Positions 1-6,395 of a stretch of DNA of 10,682 bases are shown piece after piece. The DNA comes from Nitrospirota bacterium (lineage in GTDB: Bacteria > Nitrospirota > CAKKRA01 > 9FT-COMBO-42-15): NCBI GenBank assembly GCA_023248415.1, contig JAHFEP010000062.1, positions 1 to 10,682 on the forward strand. Reading direction: 5' to 3'. The notes beneath the pieces were generated by a model, which saw only the letters and a program-made list of their open reading frames with translations, made no database searches and was not told where the DNA came from. The translations under genes were made by a program, and so were the position numbers. The number at the start of each line of letters is the position of its first letter. The first letter of the stretch is position 1.

Positions 1-14
1 AGATATCAGATTTT

Positions 15-19
15 AAGGA
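15..19 (+). promoter_or_regulatory. Possible ribosome binding site for the ATG at 27
   Basis: AAGGA lies 7 nt before the ATG at 27, which itself overlaps a TAA (25-27) ending another frame. This supports a real start at 27 with an upstream partner gene, but the same bases are also open coding sequence in the frame of the downstream gene, so the site does not settle the start. Confidence 0.35.
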
Positions 20-26
20 AAAGGTA

Positions 27-947
27 ATGTCCGATCAATATTACCTATTAATGGGAATGATGTGGGGAAACTTGCACCTTGATAAACTATATGGTCTTGA
101 AATCAATAAATATCTTATTATTGATGAAGAATTGTATAGATATCGACTTAATGTGAGAGAATATGAAAAGAAGATAAAGATTGATTCAACAAAATTAGTA
201 GAGGTTGGACTTCCATTTAAGAAATACCCTGTCTTCCCTGAACTTGAGATTGATTATATTATTGCAATGCCAACACCATTAAGCATACCTGAACCTAAAA
301 ACAGGAGAGATTTTTTAAGATGTATCTGTAAGTTGGTTTCTCAGATTAATCCAGATGATACTATTGCAATTAAACCTCATAATGCTATTGAATATCGTGA
401 CATAATCTTGAATCAGAAGGTCTTTGATGCTTTGAGTAATAAATTTTTAAAACCATTTCACAATCTTATTGTTTTTATTATAGGTATAGTTTTAAAGATA
501 CTTCAAAGCCTTAATGTGCCAAGCTTTAGAGGTTTTCTTAATAATTTATACGATATACAAACAGCAATATATTACCACAAACTTTCAAAAAGGGCACCTC
601 TTTTTAGCACCTTTACCCCCTATCATAATTTTAGTCTTGAACTTTTTATGCCTCATGTAAAGAAAGGTTTAATTACCGGAAGAAGCAACTCAATTTATCA
701 TGCTCTTTTTGCAAAGGTGCCGGTTTACAATTGCGTAGACAAGAATACTATCAATGAAGATAAGAATAAAATGAATTATTACTCAATGCAGTATCTTGAG
801 GTTCCATACTGTAATGGAGAATTAAAATTTGACACAGAATATTACAAAATTATCCGGGAAGAAGTAAGGAATAAAGACTTTATAAAGTTTTTGCTTACAG
901 AACTGGAGAATGTGTCAAGAATAGAGTGCCCAACAATTTCTAAATAA
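27..947 (+). CDS. Putative GT52/polysialyltransferase-like glycosyltransferase, probably 5'-incomplete
   Basis: Predicted cytoplasmic sugar transferase; donor and acceptor unknown. Visible signals are a KPH motif at residues 116-118, after a hydrophobic strand and a 'D-P-x-x-x-I' stretch, and a 'GRSNS...HAL' segment from residue 218 followed by a hydrophobic strand ending VPVYN. This order (KPH, then G-x-S-x-S before an AL-x-x-x-P-V-Y strand) is typical of the C-terminal nucleotide-sugar-binding half of GT52, polysialyltransferase and capsule transferases. Only about 60 residues precede the strand K-L-V-E-V-G-L-P that normally opens the second Rossmann lobe, so the first lobe seems to be missing. 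The reading frame is open from the ATG back to base 3, so the gene may begin left of the window. Against that, the ATG at 27 overlaps a TAA in another frame (TAATG) and has AAGGA at 15-19, 7 nt upstream, so a genuine short gene is possible. The coding assignment is firm; the family is tentative. Confidence 0.6.
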   Translation: MSDQYYLLMGMMWGNLHLDKLYGLEINKYLIIDEELYRYRLNVREYEKKIKIDSTKLVEVGLPFKKYPVFPELEIDYIIAMPTPLSIPEPKNRRDFLRCICKLVSQINPDDTIAIKPHNAIEYRDIILNQKVFDALSNKFLKPFHNLIVFIIGIVLKILQSLNVPSFRGFLNNLYDIQTAIYYHKLSKRAPLFSTFTPYHNFSLELFMPHVKKGLITGRSNSIYHALFAKVPVYNCVDKNTINEDKNKMNYYSMQYLEVPYCNGELKFDTEYYKIIREEVRNKDFIKFLLTELENVSRIECPTISK

Positions 948-951
948 AAAC

Positions 952-978
952 TTGTAATCTCAAGATTATTAATATACA
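952..978 (+). promoter_or_regulatory. Weak sigma70-like promoter candidate in the only intergenic gap
   Basis: The gap at 948-1015 is the only intergenic space in the window. It contains TTGTAA (952-957) and TATACA (973-978), separated by 15 nt, which is shorter than the preferred 17. A perfect 6-bp inverted repeat, TAATCT/AGATTA with a 2-nt centre (955-968), sits across the spacer and could be an operator half-site pair or chance in AT-rich DNA. If there is an internal promoter for the operon from 1016 onward, this is the only place for it in the first half of the window. No good terminator hairpin is visible in the same gap. Confidence 0.2.
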
Positions 979-999
979 GCTAAAAGGCTTTTTTTATGA

Positions 1000-1004
1000 A
1001 AGGA
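1000..1004 (+). promoter_or_regulatory. Ribosome binding site of the B12/radical SAM gene, long spacing
   Basis: AAGGA ends 11 nt before the ATG at 1016, longer than the usual 5-9 nt. It is the only Shine-Dalgarno-like sequence before this gene and favours the ATG at 1016 over the in-frame ATG at 1025, which has purines pressed against it. A competing ATG at 996 opens only a short frame that closes at 1049. Confidence 0.45.
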
Positions 1005-1015
1005 CTTAATTTTTT

Positions 1016-2407
1016 ATGGAGAAGATGCAAGATGTTAAGAATCGGATAATTCTTTTTTATCCTGATGATGAGGAGGGATTTGCCTGGCATCCATTTGGGT
1101 ATCATCTTCTTGCGCCGCTTCTATCTAAAGCCGGGTATGAACCGATTATTATTGACCAGCGAGTACAGAAGAATTGGTCTTCTTTGCTGGAGGAAAATTT
1201 AGAGCATAGCATCTGGATCGGCTTCACACTTATTTCCGGTGTTATGATAAAACATGCTCTTGAAGTAGCAAAAAAAGTAAAAGAGCGACGTAGCGATATA
1301 CCTTTGATTTTTGGCGGTTGGCACCCAACGAGCCTACCAAAACAGACCCTTAAACATCCACTCGTTGATTTTATAGTTATAGGCCCTGGGGATAATATTG
1401 TTGTTGAACTTACACAGTTCTTAAAGGGAGATATCAGTAAAATACCTGAAAGAACCTATTCAAAAGAAGACCTTCATTTACTATTAGACGATACTGCTAT
1501 GTTGAAAGCCCTTAAACCTTTAACAAAAATTCAATGGCGTAAAGGATATGAATTAATACCTGATATGGACTTATACCGCAGTAAAAATAATGTTGCTGGT
1601 TTTCTGGCGGCTATCAGTTGTCCGTACAGGAAATGCAGTTTCTGTTCTATAGTTTCCATGTATAAATATCGATTCAGGGAAATAAATGACGTGCTTGATG
1701 AAATAGGTTTTCTGCTCAACGACAAGGGTTTTACATCTATAAATTTCCACGATGGTCTCTTTTTTACTACACCAAAGATAATTATGCCACTAATACAAGG
1801 TTTTAAAGACAGAAACTATAAGTTTTCATGGAAAGCAAAATCGCGTGCAAATGGATTACAAAAGTTTTCGCATGAGAATCTTAATCTTATCAAAGAGACA
1901 GGTTGTAGAGTGATTCCAGTCGGGCTTGAATCCGGTTCTGCAAGAATGCTTGAGAAGATACGTAAAGGTACAACGCCGGAAGATGCTTTAGAAATGGTAA
2001 AACTCTGCAGAGATTATGAAATAGAAGTGCAGTCTACTTATATGTCAGGGTTGCCTGGTGAAACCGTTGATGATTTAAAAATGACAATTGATCAAATTGA
2101 ACAACTGCGATCTGTTCATTCAGGTTTCTACTTTAGCTCTTTTTTCTTTCTACCAGTACCAGGAAATGAGACCTATAATGAGTTTATTTCAACTGGTGGT
2201 AAGGTGCCAAATTCCTTAGAAGAATGGAGTGATGTAAAGTGGAGGGAACCTAATAAAATTAACAAATTACACTGGTTATCACACAGAGAACAGGAAGAAT
2301 TTATGCGTATATTCAATGGATATTTTAAAGAGGAAAATAAGGCAAAGAGAATATCCTGGTCTCATCATACTGAGAATAACACTCAAAAAACCCTTATTAA
2401 AACATAA
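1016..2407 (+). CDS. B12-binding-domain radical SAM protein
   Basis: Likely cytoplasmic enzyme using S-adenosylmethionine and a 4Fe-4S cluster, probably with cobalamin. Residues about 9-140 look like the B12-binding Rossmann fold of this superfamily: strand R-I-I-L-F-Y-P, an HPFGYHLLAPLL helix, then I-F-G-G-W-H-P-T and a V-D-F-I-V-I-G-P-G-D segment close to the conserved 'VDFVVRGEGE'. The canonical cobalamin DxHxxG motif is not evident. The radical SAM core follows, with cysteines C202, C207 and C210 (CPYRKCSFC). This spacing is CX4CX2C rather than the usual CX3CX2C. VGLESGS at 302-308 is the typical SAM-contacting strand, and MSGLPGET lies further down. At 463 residues the length fits B12-type radical SAM proteins, which include methyltransferases and ring-forming enzymes. 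The substrate is unknown; the neighbours suggest a sugar, polyprenyl or lipid carrier. The stop is 4 nt before the ABC transporter start, so the two are probably co-expressed. Confidence 0.88.
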   Translation: MEKMQDVKNRIILFYPDDEEGFAWHPFGYHLLAPLLSKAGYEPIIIDQRVQKNWSSLLEENLEHSIWIGFTLISGVMIKHALEVAKKVKERRSDIPLIFGGWHPTSLPKQTLKHPLVDFIVIGPGDNIVVELTQFLKGDISKIPERTYSKEDLHLLLDDTAMLKALKPLTKIQWRKGYELIPDMDLYRSKNNVAGFLAAISCPYRKCSFCSIVSMYKYRFREINDVLDEIGFLLNDKGFTSINFHDGLFFTTPKIIMPLIQGFKDRNYKFSWKAKSRANGLQKFSHENLNLIKETGCRVIPVGLESGSARMLEKIRKGTTPEDALEMVKLCRDYEIEVQSTYMSGLPGETVDDLKMTIDQIEQLRSVHSGFYFSSFFFLPVPGNETYNEFISTGGKVPNSLEEWSDVKWREPNKINKLHWLSHREQEEFMRIFNGYFKEENKAKRISWSHHTENNTQKTLIKT

Positions 2408-2411
2408 ATAC

Positions 2412-4226
2412 ATGAAACTAATTTCCGACATCTCTTTTCTCTGGTCAACATTCGGGAGCTATAAAAAATCCGCCATTTTATTGTTCCTTATTATACTGGC
2501 TTCTGCTATAACTGAAACCCTCAGTTTAGGAATAATCTTGCCCTTTTTAGACATTATAATAAATCCTAATACCTCTTCAAATGAAGGAAATTTCTTTTTA
2601 AACCTTTTGGATTATTTTTCAAAAGAATATCACTTTCTTATTATTTGTGGTATTGCGTTGTCTTTAATAGTTATAAAAAACTTTTTTTCTTTAGTTAATA
2701 CTTATTACACAACAATATTCATAACAGGTTTGCGTAGATACTGGTCATCTGAGATAATGAAGACCTATATGTATACAAAATTTCCTTCTTTAACTCGGCA
2801 AAAACAAGGTGTGCTATTAAATAATATGATCAATGAGCCTTCCTTTGCCTCGAAGGCGCTCAGGGATTTAATTGATTTTGTAGCCAAAATAATTTTATCC
2901 CTCTCTATTATAATACTTCTTTTTGCTGTAAGCTGGCGTATAACTATAATAGTTTCTATAATATCTATTGGAATTATGCTTATGGTATGGCAGGTAACAC
3001 ATAAATATTCACTTGCTGTTGGAAAGAAGAAAATCAAGTTAAACCAGCAAATAAGCGGCATAGCTGCGGAGAGTATCTCTGGTATAAGACAAATAAAAAC
3101 TTTCTCTATGGAAAACCTGATTATCCGGGAGTTTTTTAATAAATTGGACACGCTTTTTGGTGTGATAGTGAGATTTACTATAATGAGCAGCCTGCCCAGG
3201 GTTTTTGGCGAATTAATAGTTATAGTAATGGTGATTGCAATTCTGGTTTATTACCGTTATAAGGTTGATACATCAGTTGCCTCCATCATTCCACTTGTTG
3301 GTTTTTTTCTGATAAGCGCTCAAAGGCTTTTTGATAATTTATCTACACTATTATCACAAAGAATGTCAATCCTATCATATGTGCCTTCCTTAAAGCTCGT
3401 AAATACAGTTGTCAATGATAATTCTGTTTTGGAAAAGATGGATGGTGGCAAGCAGGCTGGGGTTATAAAAAATAATATCCTTTTTAACGATGTTTCATTT
3501 TTTTACGAAAATGGCAAGCCTCTATTTGATAAATTGAATATAGAAATTCGTAAGGGTTATATTACAGCAATAGCCGGACCTTCTGGTTCAGGTAAATCTA
3601 CAATATGCGATTTAATAATCGGATTTTATAAGCCCCTTTCAGGGGGCATTCTTGTGGATAATACTAACTTACAGGAATATAATATCCAATCATGGAGAAG
3701 CCGTATTGGTTATGTTTCTCAGGACCCATTTCTTTTTAACCTTACAGTGCGTGAGAATATTATTATTGGAAAGCCAGATGCAAGTGATGAGGAGGTTTTA
3801 CTTGCAGCAAAACAGGCAAGTGCAAATGAATTTATAGAATCCCTGCCAGAACAATACAACACTATAGTTGGAGACAGCGGGATTGGCATTTCCGGCGGCC
3901 AGCGCCAGAGGATAGCTATTGCACGCGCCCTCATTCGTAATCCCGAATTGTTAATTCTTGATGAGGCTACCAGCTCACTTGACAGCGAGAGTGAGCTGGT
4001 TATTCTTGAACTGCTTAAAAAATCTCGCGGAACAAAGACAATACTGATCATTACCCATCGCCTATCTTCACTTGAATTTGCTGACCAAATATATGTGCTG
4101 GATAAAGGCACAATGGTGGAGACAGGAAGGTACGAAGAATTGAATAAAAAGAGAGGGCTGTTCTGGAAGTTAGAACAAATCTCAAGGAGAAAGTTTGAGG
4201 AATCCTATGGAACAGTGGAAGGATAA
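2412..4226 (+). CDS. ABC exporter, fused membrane and ATPase domains (MsbA/PglK-type flippase candidate)
   Basis: A 604-residue half-transporter that should act as a homodimer in the inner membrane. Six hydrophobic segments are visible at about 20-50, 73-98, 155-174, 177-194, 265-281 and 289-304. The ATPase domain has Walker A GPSGSGKST (389-397), the Q-loop Q437, signature ISGGQ (493-497), Walker B ending D517-E518 and the switch H549, so it looks fully active. The first membrane helix (T-E-T-L-S-L-G-I-I-L-P-F-L) resembles PglK-like lipid-linked oligosaccharide flippases, and the glycan context fits flipping or export of a lipid-linked sugar chain. Substrate assignment is inference. I chose the ATG at 2412, 4 nt after the previous stop. 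The frame is open to an ATG at 2316, but that would add 32 charged residues inside the previous gene. There is no Shine-Dalgarno before 2412, so translation probably depends on ribosomes finishing the upstream gene. The last 20 nt overlap the next gene. Confidence 0.92.
   Translation: MKLISDISFLWSTFGSYKKSAILLFLIILASAITETLSLGIILPFLDIIINPNTSSNEGNFFLNLLDYFSKEYHFLIICGIALSLIVIKNFFSLVNTYYTTIFITGLRRYWSSEIMKTYMYTKFPSLTRQKQGVLLNNMINEPSFASKALRDLIDFVAKIILSLSIIILLFAVSWRITIIVSIISIGIMLMVWQVTHKYSLAVGKKKIKLNQQISGIAAESISGIRQIKTFSMENLIIREFFNKLDTLFGVIVRFTIMSSLPRVFGELIVIVMVIAILVYYRYKVDTSVASIIPLVGFFLISAQRLFDNLSTLLSQRMSILSYVPSLKLVNTVVNDNSVLEKMDGGKQAGVIKNNILFNDVSFFYENGKPLFDKLNIEIRKGYITAIAGPSGSGKSTICDLIIGFYKPLSGGILVDNTNLQEYNIQSWRSRIGYVSQDPFLFNLTVRENIIIGKPDASDEEVLLAAKQASANEFIESLPEQYNTIVGDSGIGISGGQRQRIAIARALIRNPELLILDEATSSLDSESELVILELLKKSRGTKTILIITHRLSSLEFADQIYVLDKGTMVETGRYEELNKKRGLFWKLEQISRRKFEESYGTVEG
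3969..4000. repeat. Perfect 11-bp inverted repeat inside the ABC transporter gene
   Basis: ACCAGCTCACT (3969-3979) and AGTGAGCTGGT (3990-4000) are exact reverse complements with a 10-nt loop. The repeat sits just after the Walker B codons, over the D-loop coding region (S-S-L-D-S-E-S-E-L). No T-run follows, so it is not an intrinsic terminator. It would form a stable mRNA hairpin, but a coding coincidence is the simplest explanation. Confidence 0.6.
4197..4201 (+). promoter_or_regulatory. Ribosome binding site fixing the dehydratase start at 4207
   Basis: GAGGA lies 5 nt before the ATG at 4207, inside the end of the ABC transporter gene. It selects ATG 4207 over the upstream in-frame TTG at 4195, which overlaps this site and has no better one of its own. 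Confidence 0.6.
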
Positions 4227-5253
4227 AAGGGTTTTGATTACAGGGGTATGCGGCACAGTAGGGCGGGAAATATTGCGTCAGCTTGTAGCATACTGTCCGG
4301 CAGAGGTGATCGGAATAGATAATAATGAAAGCGATTTGTTTTTTTTGTCTGAAGAATATCAGAAACACTCCCATGTAAAATTATTTTTGGGGGATGTGCG
4401 TGATAGGGATAAATTGCTCCGCAAGATGGAGGGAATAGATATAGTGCTGCATGCCGCTGCCTTTAAGCATGTTGTCCTTTGCGAGGAATCACCGGGGGAG
4501 GCTGTACAAACAAATATTTTGGGCACTCAGAATATCATTGATGCTGCCCTTGCAAATGGTGTACAGAGGGTGCTATTTACATCTTCGGACAAAGCTGTGA
4601 ATCCTACAAATGTGATGGGAACATCCAAGCTAATGGGCGAGCGGCTTATGACAGCAGCCAATTCCCTCAGACGTGGAAAAGGGCCTATCTTTTCCTCAAC
4701 GCGATTTGGAAATGTTTTGGGTTCTCGGGGTTCTGTTATACCATTATTTAAACGTCAGATCGCATCTAAAGGCCCGCTGACCTTGACAGATCCTGACATG
4801 ACAAGATTCATTATGACATTGAAAGAGGCTGTTAGGCTTGTGATGGAGTCTGTATTTATTGCCTTAGGCGGTGAGGTATTTGTTACTAAGATGCCAGTTG
4901 TACGCATTGTTGATCTTGCTGATGTAATGATTGAGGAATTATCGGAGCAGAATGGATATAAGCCACAAGATATTAAGATTCAAATAATTGGCGCAAAGTC
5001 TGGAGAGAAGATGTATGAAGAATTGTTAAATGAAGAAGAGATCCGCCGCACCTTTGAGTTAGACCTATATTTTGTTGTTTTGCCTGCATTCAAGTCAGTG
5101 TACAAATCTGTTAACTATACATATAATGGTTTGATAAGAAATTGTATATCTGAACCTTATAATTCCAAGAATGTTATGCCTATGAATAAAAAAGAACTCA
5201 GAACCTATTTGTATAGCCATAATCTCCTAAAAGAAGGCAACTTATGCGAGTAA
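4207..5253 (+). CDS. Nucleotide-sugar 4,6-dehydratase, CapD/WbpM family (short soluble form)
   Basis: Predicted cytoplasmic short-chain dehydrogenase that removes water from a UDP-sugar, most likely UDP-GlcNAc, to give a 4-keto-6-deoxy sugar for a deoxy- or amino-sugar. The N-terminus V-L-I-T-G-V-C-G-T-V-G is the GxxGxxG NAD(P)-binding motif, and G-D-V-R-D-R-D follows the third strand. The active-site region reads SSDKAVNPTNVMGTSK: S126/S127, D128-K129, M137 and K141. M137 stands where classical family members have the catalytic Tyr of YxxxK. Met at this place is known from the WbpM/CapD branch ('SMK' triad), whereas PseB/FlaA1 keep Tyr. Family marks MTRFIMT and S-G-E-K-M-Y-E-E-L-L follow. 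The 348-residue length is that of single-domain forms; the N-terminal membrane domain of WbpM (about 660 residues) is absent. It overlaps the ABC gene by 20 nt and the next gene by 10 nt. The exact sugar made cannot be read from sequence. Confidence 0.9.
   Translation: MEQWKDKRVLITGVCGTVGREILRQLVAYCPAEVIGIDNNESDLFFLSEEYQKHSHVKLFLGDVRDRDKLLRKMEGIDIVLHAAAFKHVVLCEESPGEAVQTNILGTQNIIDAALANGVQRVLFTSSDKAVNPTNVMGTSKLMGERLMTAANSLRRGKGPIFSSTRFGNVLGSRGSVIPLFKRQIASKGPLTLTDPDMTRFIMTLKEAVRLVMESVFIALGGEVFVTKMPVVRIVDLADVMIEELSEQNGYKPQDIKIQIIGAKSGEKMYEELLNEEEIRRTFELDLYFVVLPAFKSVYKSVNYTYNGLIRNCISEPYNSKNVMPMNKKELRTYLYSHNLLKEGNLCE
5231..5237 (+). promoter_or_regulatory. Ribosome binding site of the sulfoquinovose synthase gene
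   Basis: AAGAAGG ends 6 nt before the ATG at 5244, within the last codons of the dehydratase gene. It supports a start at 5244 with a 10-nt gene overlap. Confidence 0.5.
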
Positions 5254-6395
5254 TTATATTGGGTGGAGATGGTTATCTTGGTTGGCCCACAGCCATGCGA
5301 TTTGCAGCTCTGGGGCATGAGGTTATGGTGGTAGATAATTACCTGCGTCGTAATATTGCACAAGAGACCTGTTCAGAGGCATTAATGCCTAATCCAAATT
5401 TAACTGAGCGTGTTCGTATTTTTGAAGAGATATCACGATATAAGATTAGAGTAGAAATTGGAGACTGCTGTGATTTTAGCTTTATAGAAAAGGTCTTTGC
5501 CGGCTTTCAACCTAAGGCAGTAGTACACTATGCTGAGCAGCCTTCAGCGCCGTATTCTATGATAGGCTACACAGAAGCCTTAAAAACCTTCAATAACAAT
5601 CTCAACGCTACTTTCAACGTCATCTGGGCGGTTATTCAACATTGTCCAAACTGCCACATAATAAAACTTGGCACTATGGGCGAATACGGCACTCCAAATA
5701 TTGATATTGAAGAGGGCTGGTTAGAAATTGAGCACAAGGGACGAAAGGATAAATTCCTTTATCCTCGCCAGGCAGGAAGTTTGTATCATACTACAAAGGT
5801 GCTGGATACTGACCTTTTGTGGTTCTATGTGCGCTTATATGGTATAAGGGTGACAGATTTAATGCAGGGGCCTGTATATGGACTTTCTACTACTGAGGTT
5901 AATCTTGATGAAAGGCTCATGCCCAACTTCCACTACGATGATATCTTTGGCACTGTTGTCAATCGTTTTCTTGTACAGGCAGTTGCCGGTGCGCCGCTTA
6001 CTGTATACGGCAGGGGAGGCCAGACCCGTGGTTATCTAAACTTAGAGGATACCTTACAATGTGTTGAACTTGCAATGGATAGTCCTGCTGAGGCAGGACA
6101 ATTGCGGATACTTAATCAATTTACTGAAGTATTTTCTGTCAATGAATTGGCCGAAAAAGTGCAAATGGTAGGTAATAGAATGGGACTGAAAGTACAGATT
6201 AAAGCCATTGATAATCCTCGTAAAGAAAAAGAGGAACACTATTATAGTGTTAAACATCATGGGTTGCTTGAACTGGGATTGCAACCTCACTTTATGACTG
6301 ATGATATCATTGCCAAAATGTTAGAGAAGGTGATTCGCTGTAAAAGGAATATTGATATTCGCAAGATTATGCCGAGAGTTGTGTGGAACAAATAG
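5244..6395 (+). CDS. sqdB: UDP-sulfoquinovose synthase (SQD1 family)
   Basis: Converts UDP-glucose and sulfite to UDP-sulfoquinovose, the sulfonated sugar donor; an NAD+-dependent cytoplasmic SDR enzyme. The match to SQD1/SqdB runs along the whole 383 residues. The N-terminal GGDGYLGW (7-14) is the dinucleotide site. EQPSAPYSMI corresponds to the family's EQRSAPYSMID. K-L-G-T-M-G-E-Y-G-T-P-N-I-D-I-E-E-G carries T144 of the catalytic triad. YHTTK gives Y181 and K185, which sit one position from the T145/Y182/K186 triad described for the plant enzyme. YGRGGQTRGYLNLEDT, NQFTEVFSVNELA and EEHYYSVKHHGLLELGL are family landmarks in the C-terminal half. In plants and cyanobacteria the product feeds the sulfolipid SQDG. 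Here the neighbours are glycan genes, so the sugar more likely goes into a surface glycan, as the archaeal homologue Agl3 does in S-layer glycosylation; that is inference. The enzyme family is close to certain; the gene symbol is the bacterial one. Confidence 0.94.
   Translation: MRVIILGGDGYLGWPTAMRFAALGHEVMVVDNYLRRNIAQETCSEALMPNPNLTERVRIFEEISRYKIRVEIGDCCDFSFIEKVFAGFQPKAVVHYAEQPSAPYSMIGYTEALKTFNNNLNATFNVIWAVIQHCPNCHIIKLGTMGEYGTPNIDIEEGWLEIEHKGRKDKFLYPRQAGSLYHTTKVLDTDLLWFYVRLYGIRVTDLMQGPVYGLSTTEVNLDERLMPNFHYDDIFGTVVNRFLVQAVAGAPLTVYGRGGQTRGYLNLEDTLQCVELAMDSPAEAGQLRILNQFTEVFSVNELAEKVQMVGNRMGLKVQIKAIDNPRKEKEEHYYSVKHHGLLELGLQPHFMTDDIIAKMLEKVIRCKRNIDIRKIMPRVVWNK

Noticed and set aside
955..968. TAATCT/AGATTA inverted repeat as a transcription terminator after the first gene
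   Set aside because: The centre is 2 nt, the stem is short and AT-rich, and the T-run at 989-995 is 20 nt further on, so it cannot work as an intrinsic terminator.
996..1049. ATG at 996 opening a 17-codon frame in front of the B12/radical SAM gene, as a leader peptide
   Set aside because: It overlaps the real gene's ribosome site and first codons, has no ribosome site of its own, and shows no attenuator hairpins around it.
2316..2411. Upstream in-frame start for the ABC transporter at 2316
   Set aside because: It would place 32 basic residues before the first helix and overlap the previous gene by 92 nt. The ATG at 2412 directly after the previous stop fits the layout of the operon.
3632..3646. 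GCCCC/GGGGC hairpin in the ABC transporter gene
   Set aside because: Only 5 bp of stem, no T-run, inside well-conserved ATPase coding sequence; best explained by chance.
2765..4374. Minus-strand open frames at 2765-3151, 3719-4111 and 4051-4374
   Set aside because: They lie opposite the ABC transporter and dehydratase genes, which have full family motifs. The antisense proteins have low-complexity, Ser/Ile-rich composition and no recognisable motifs.
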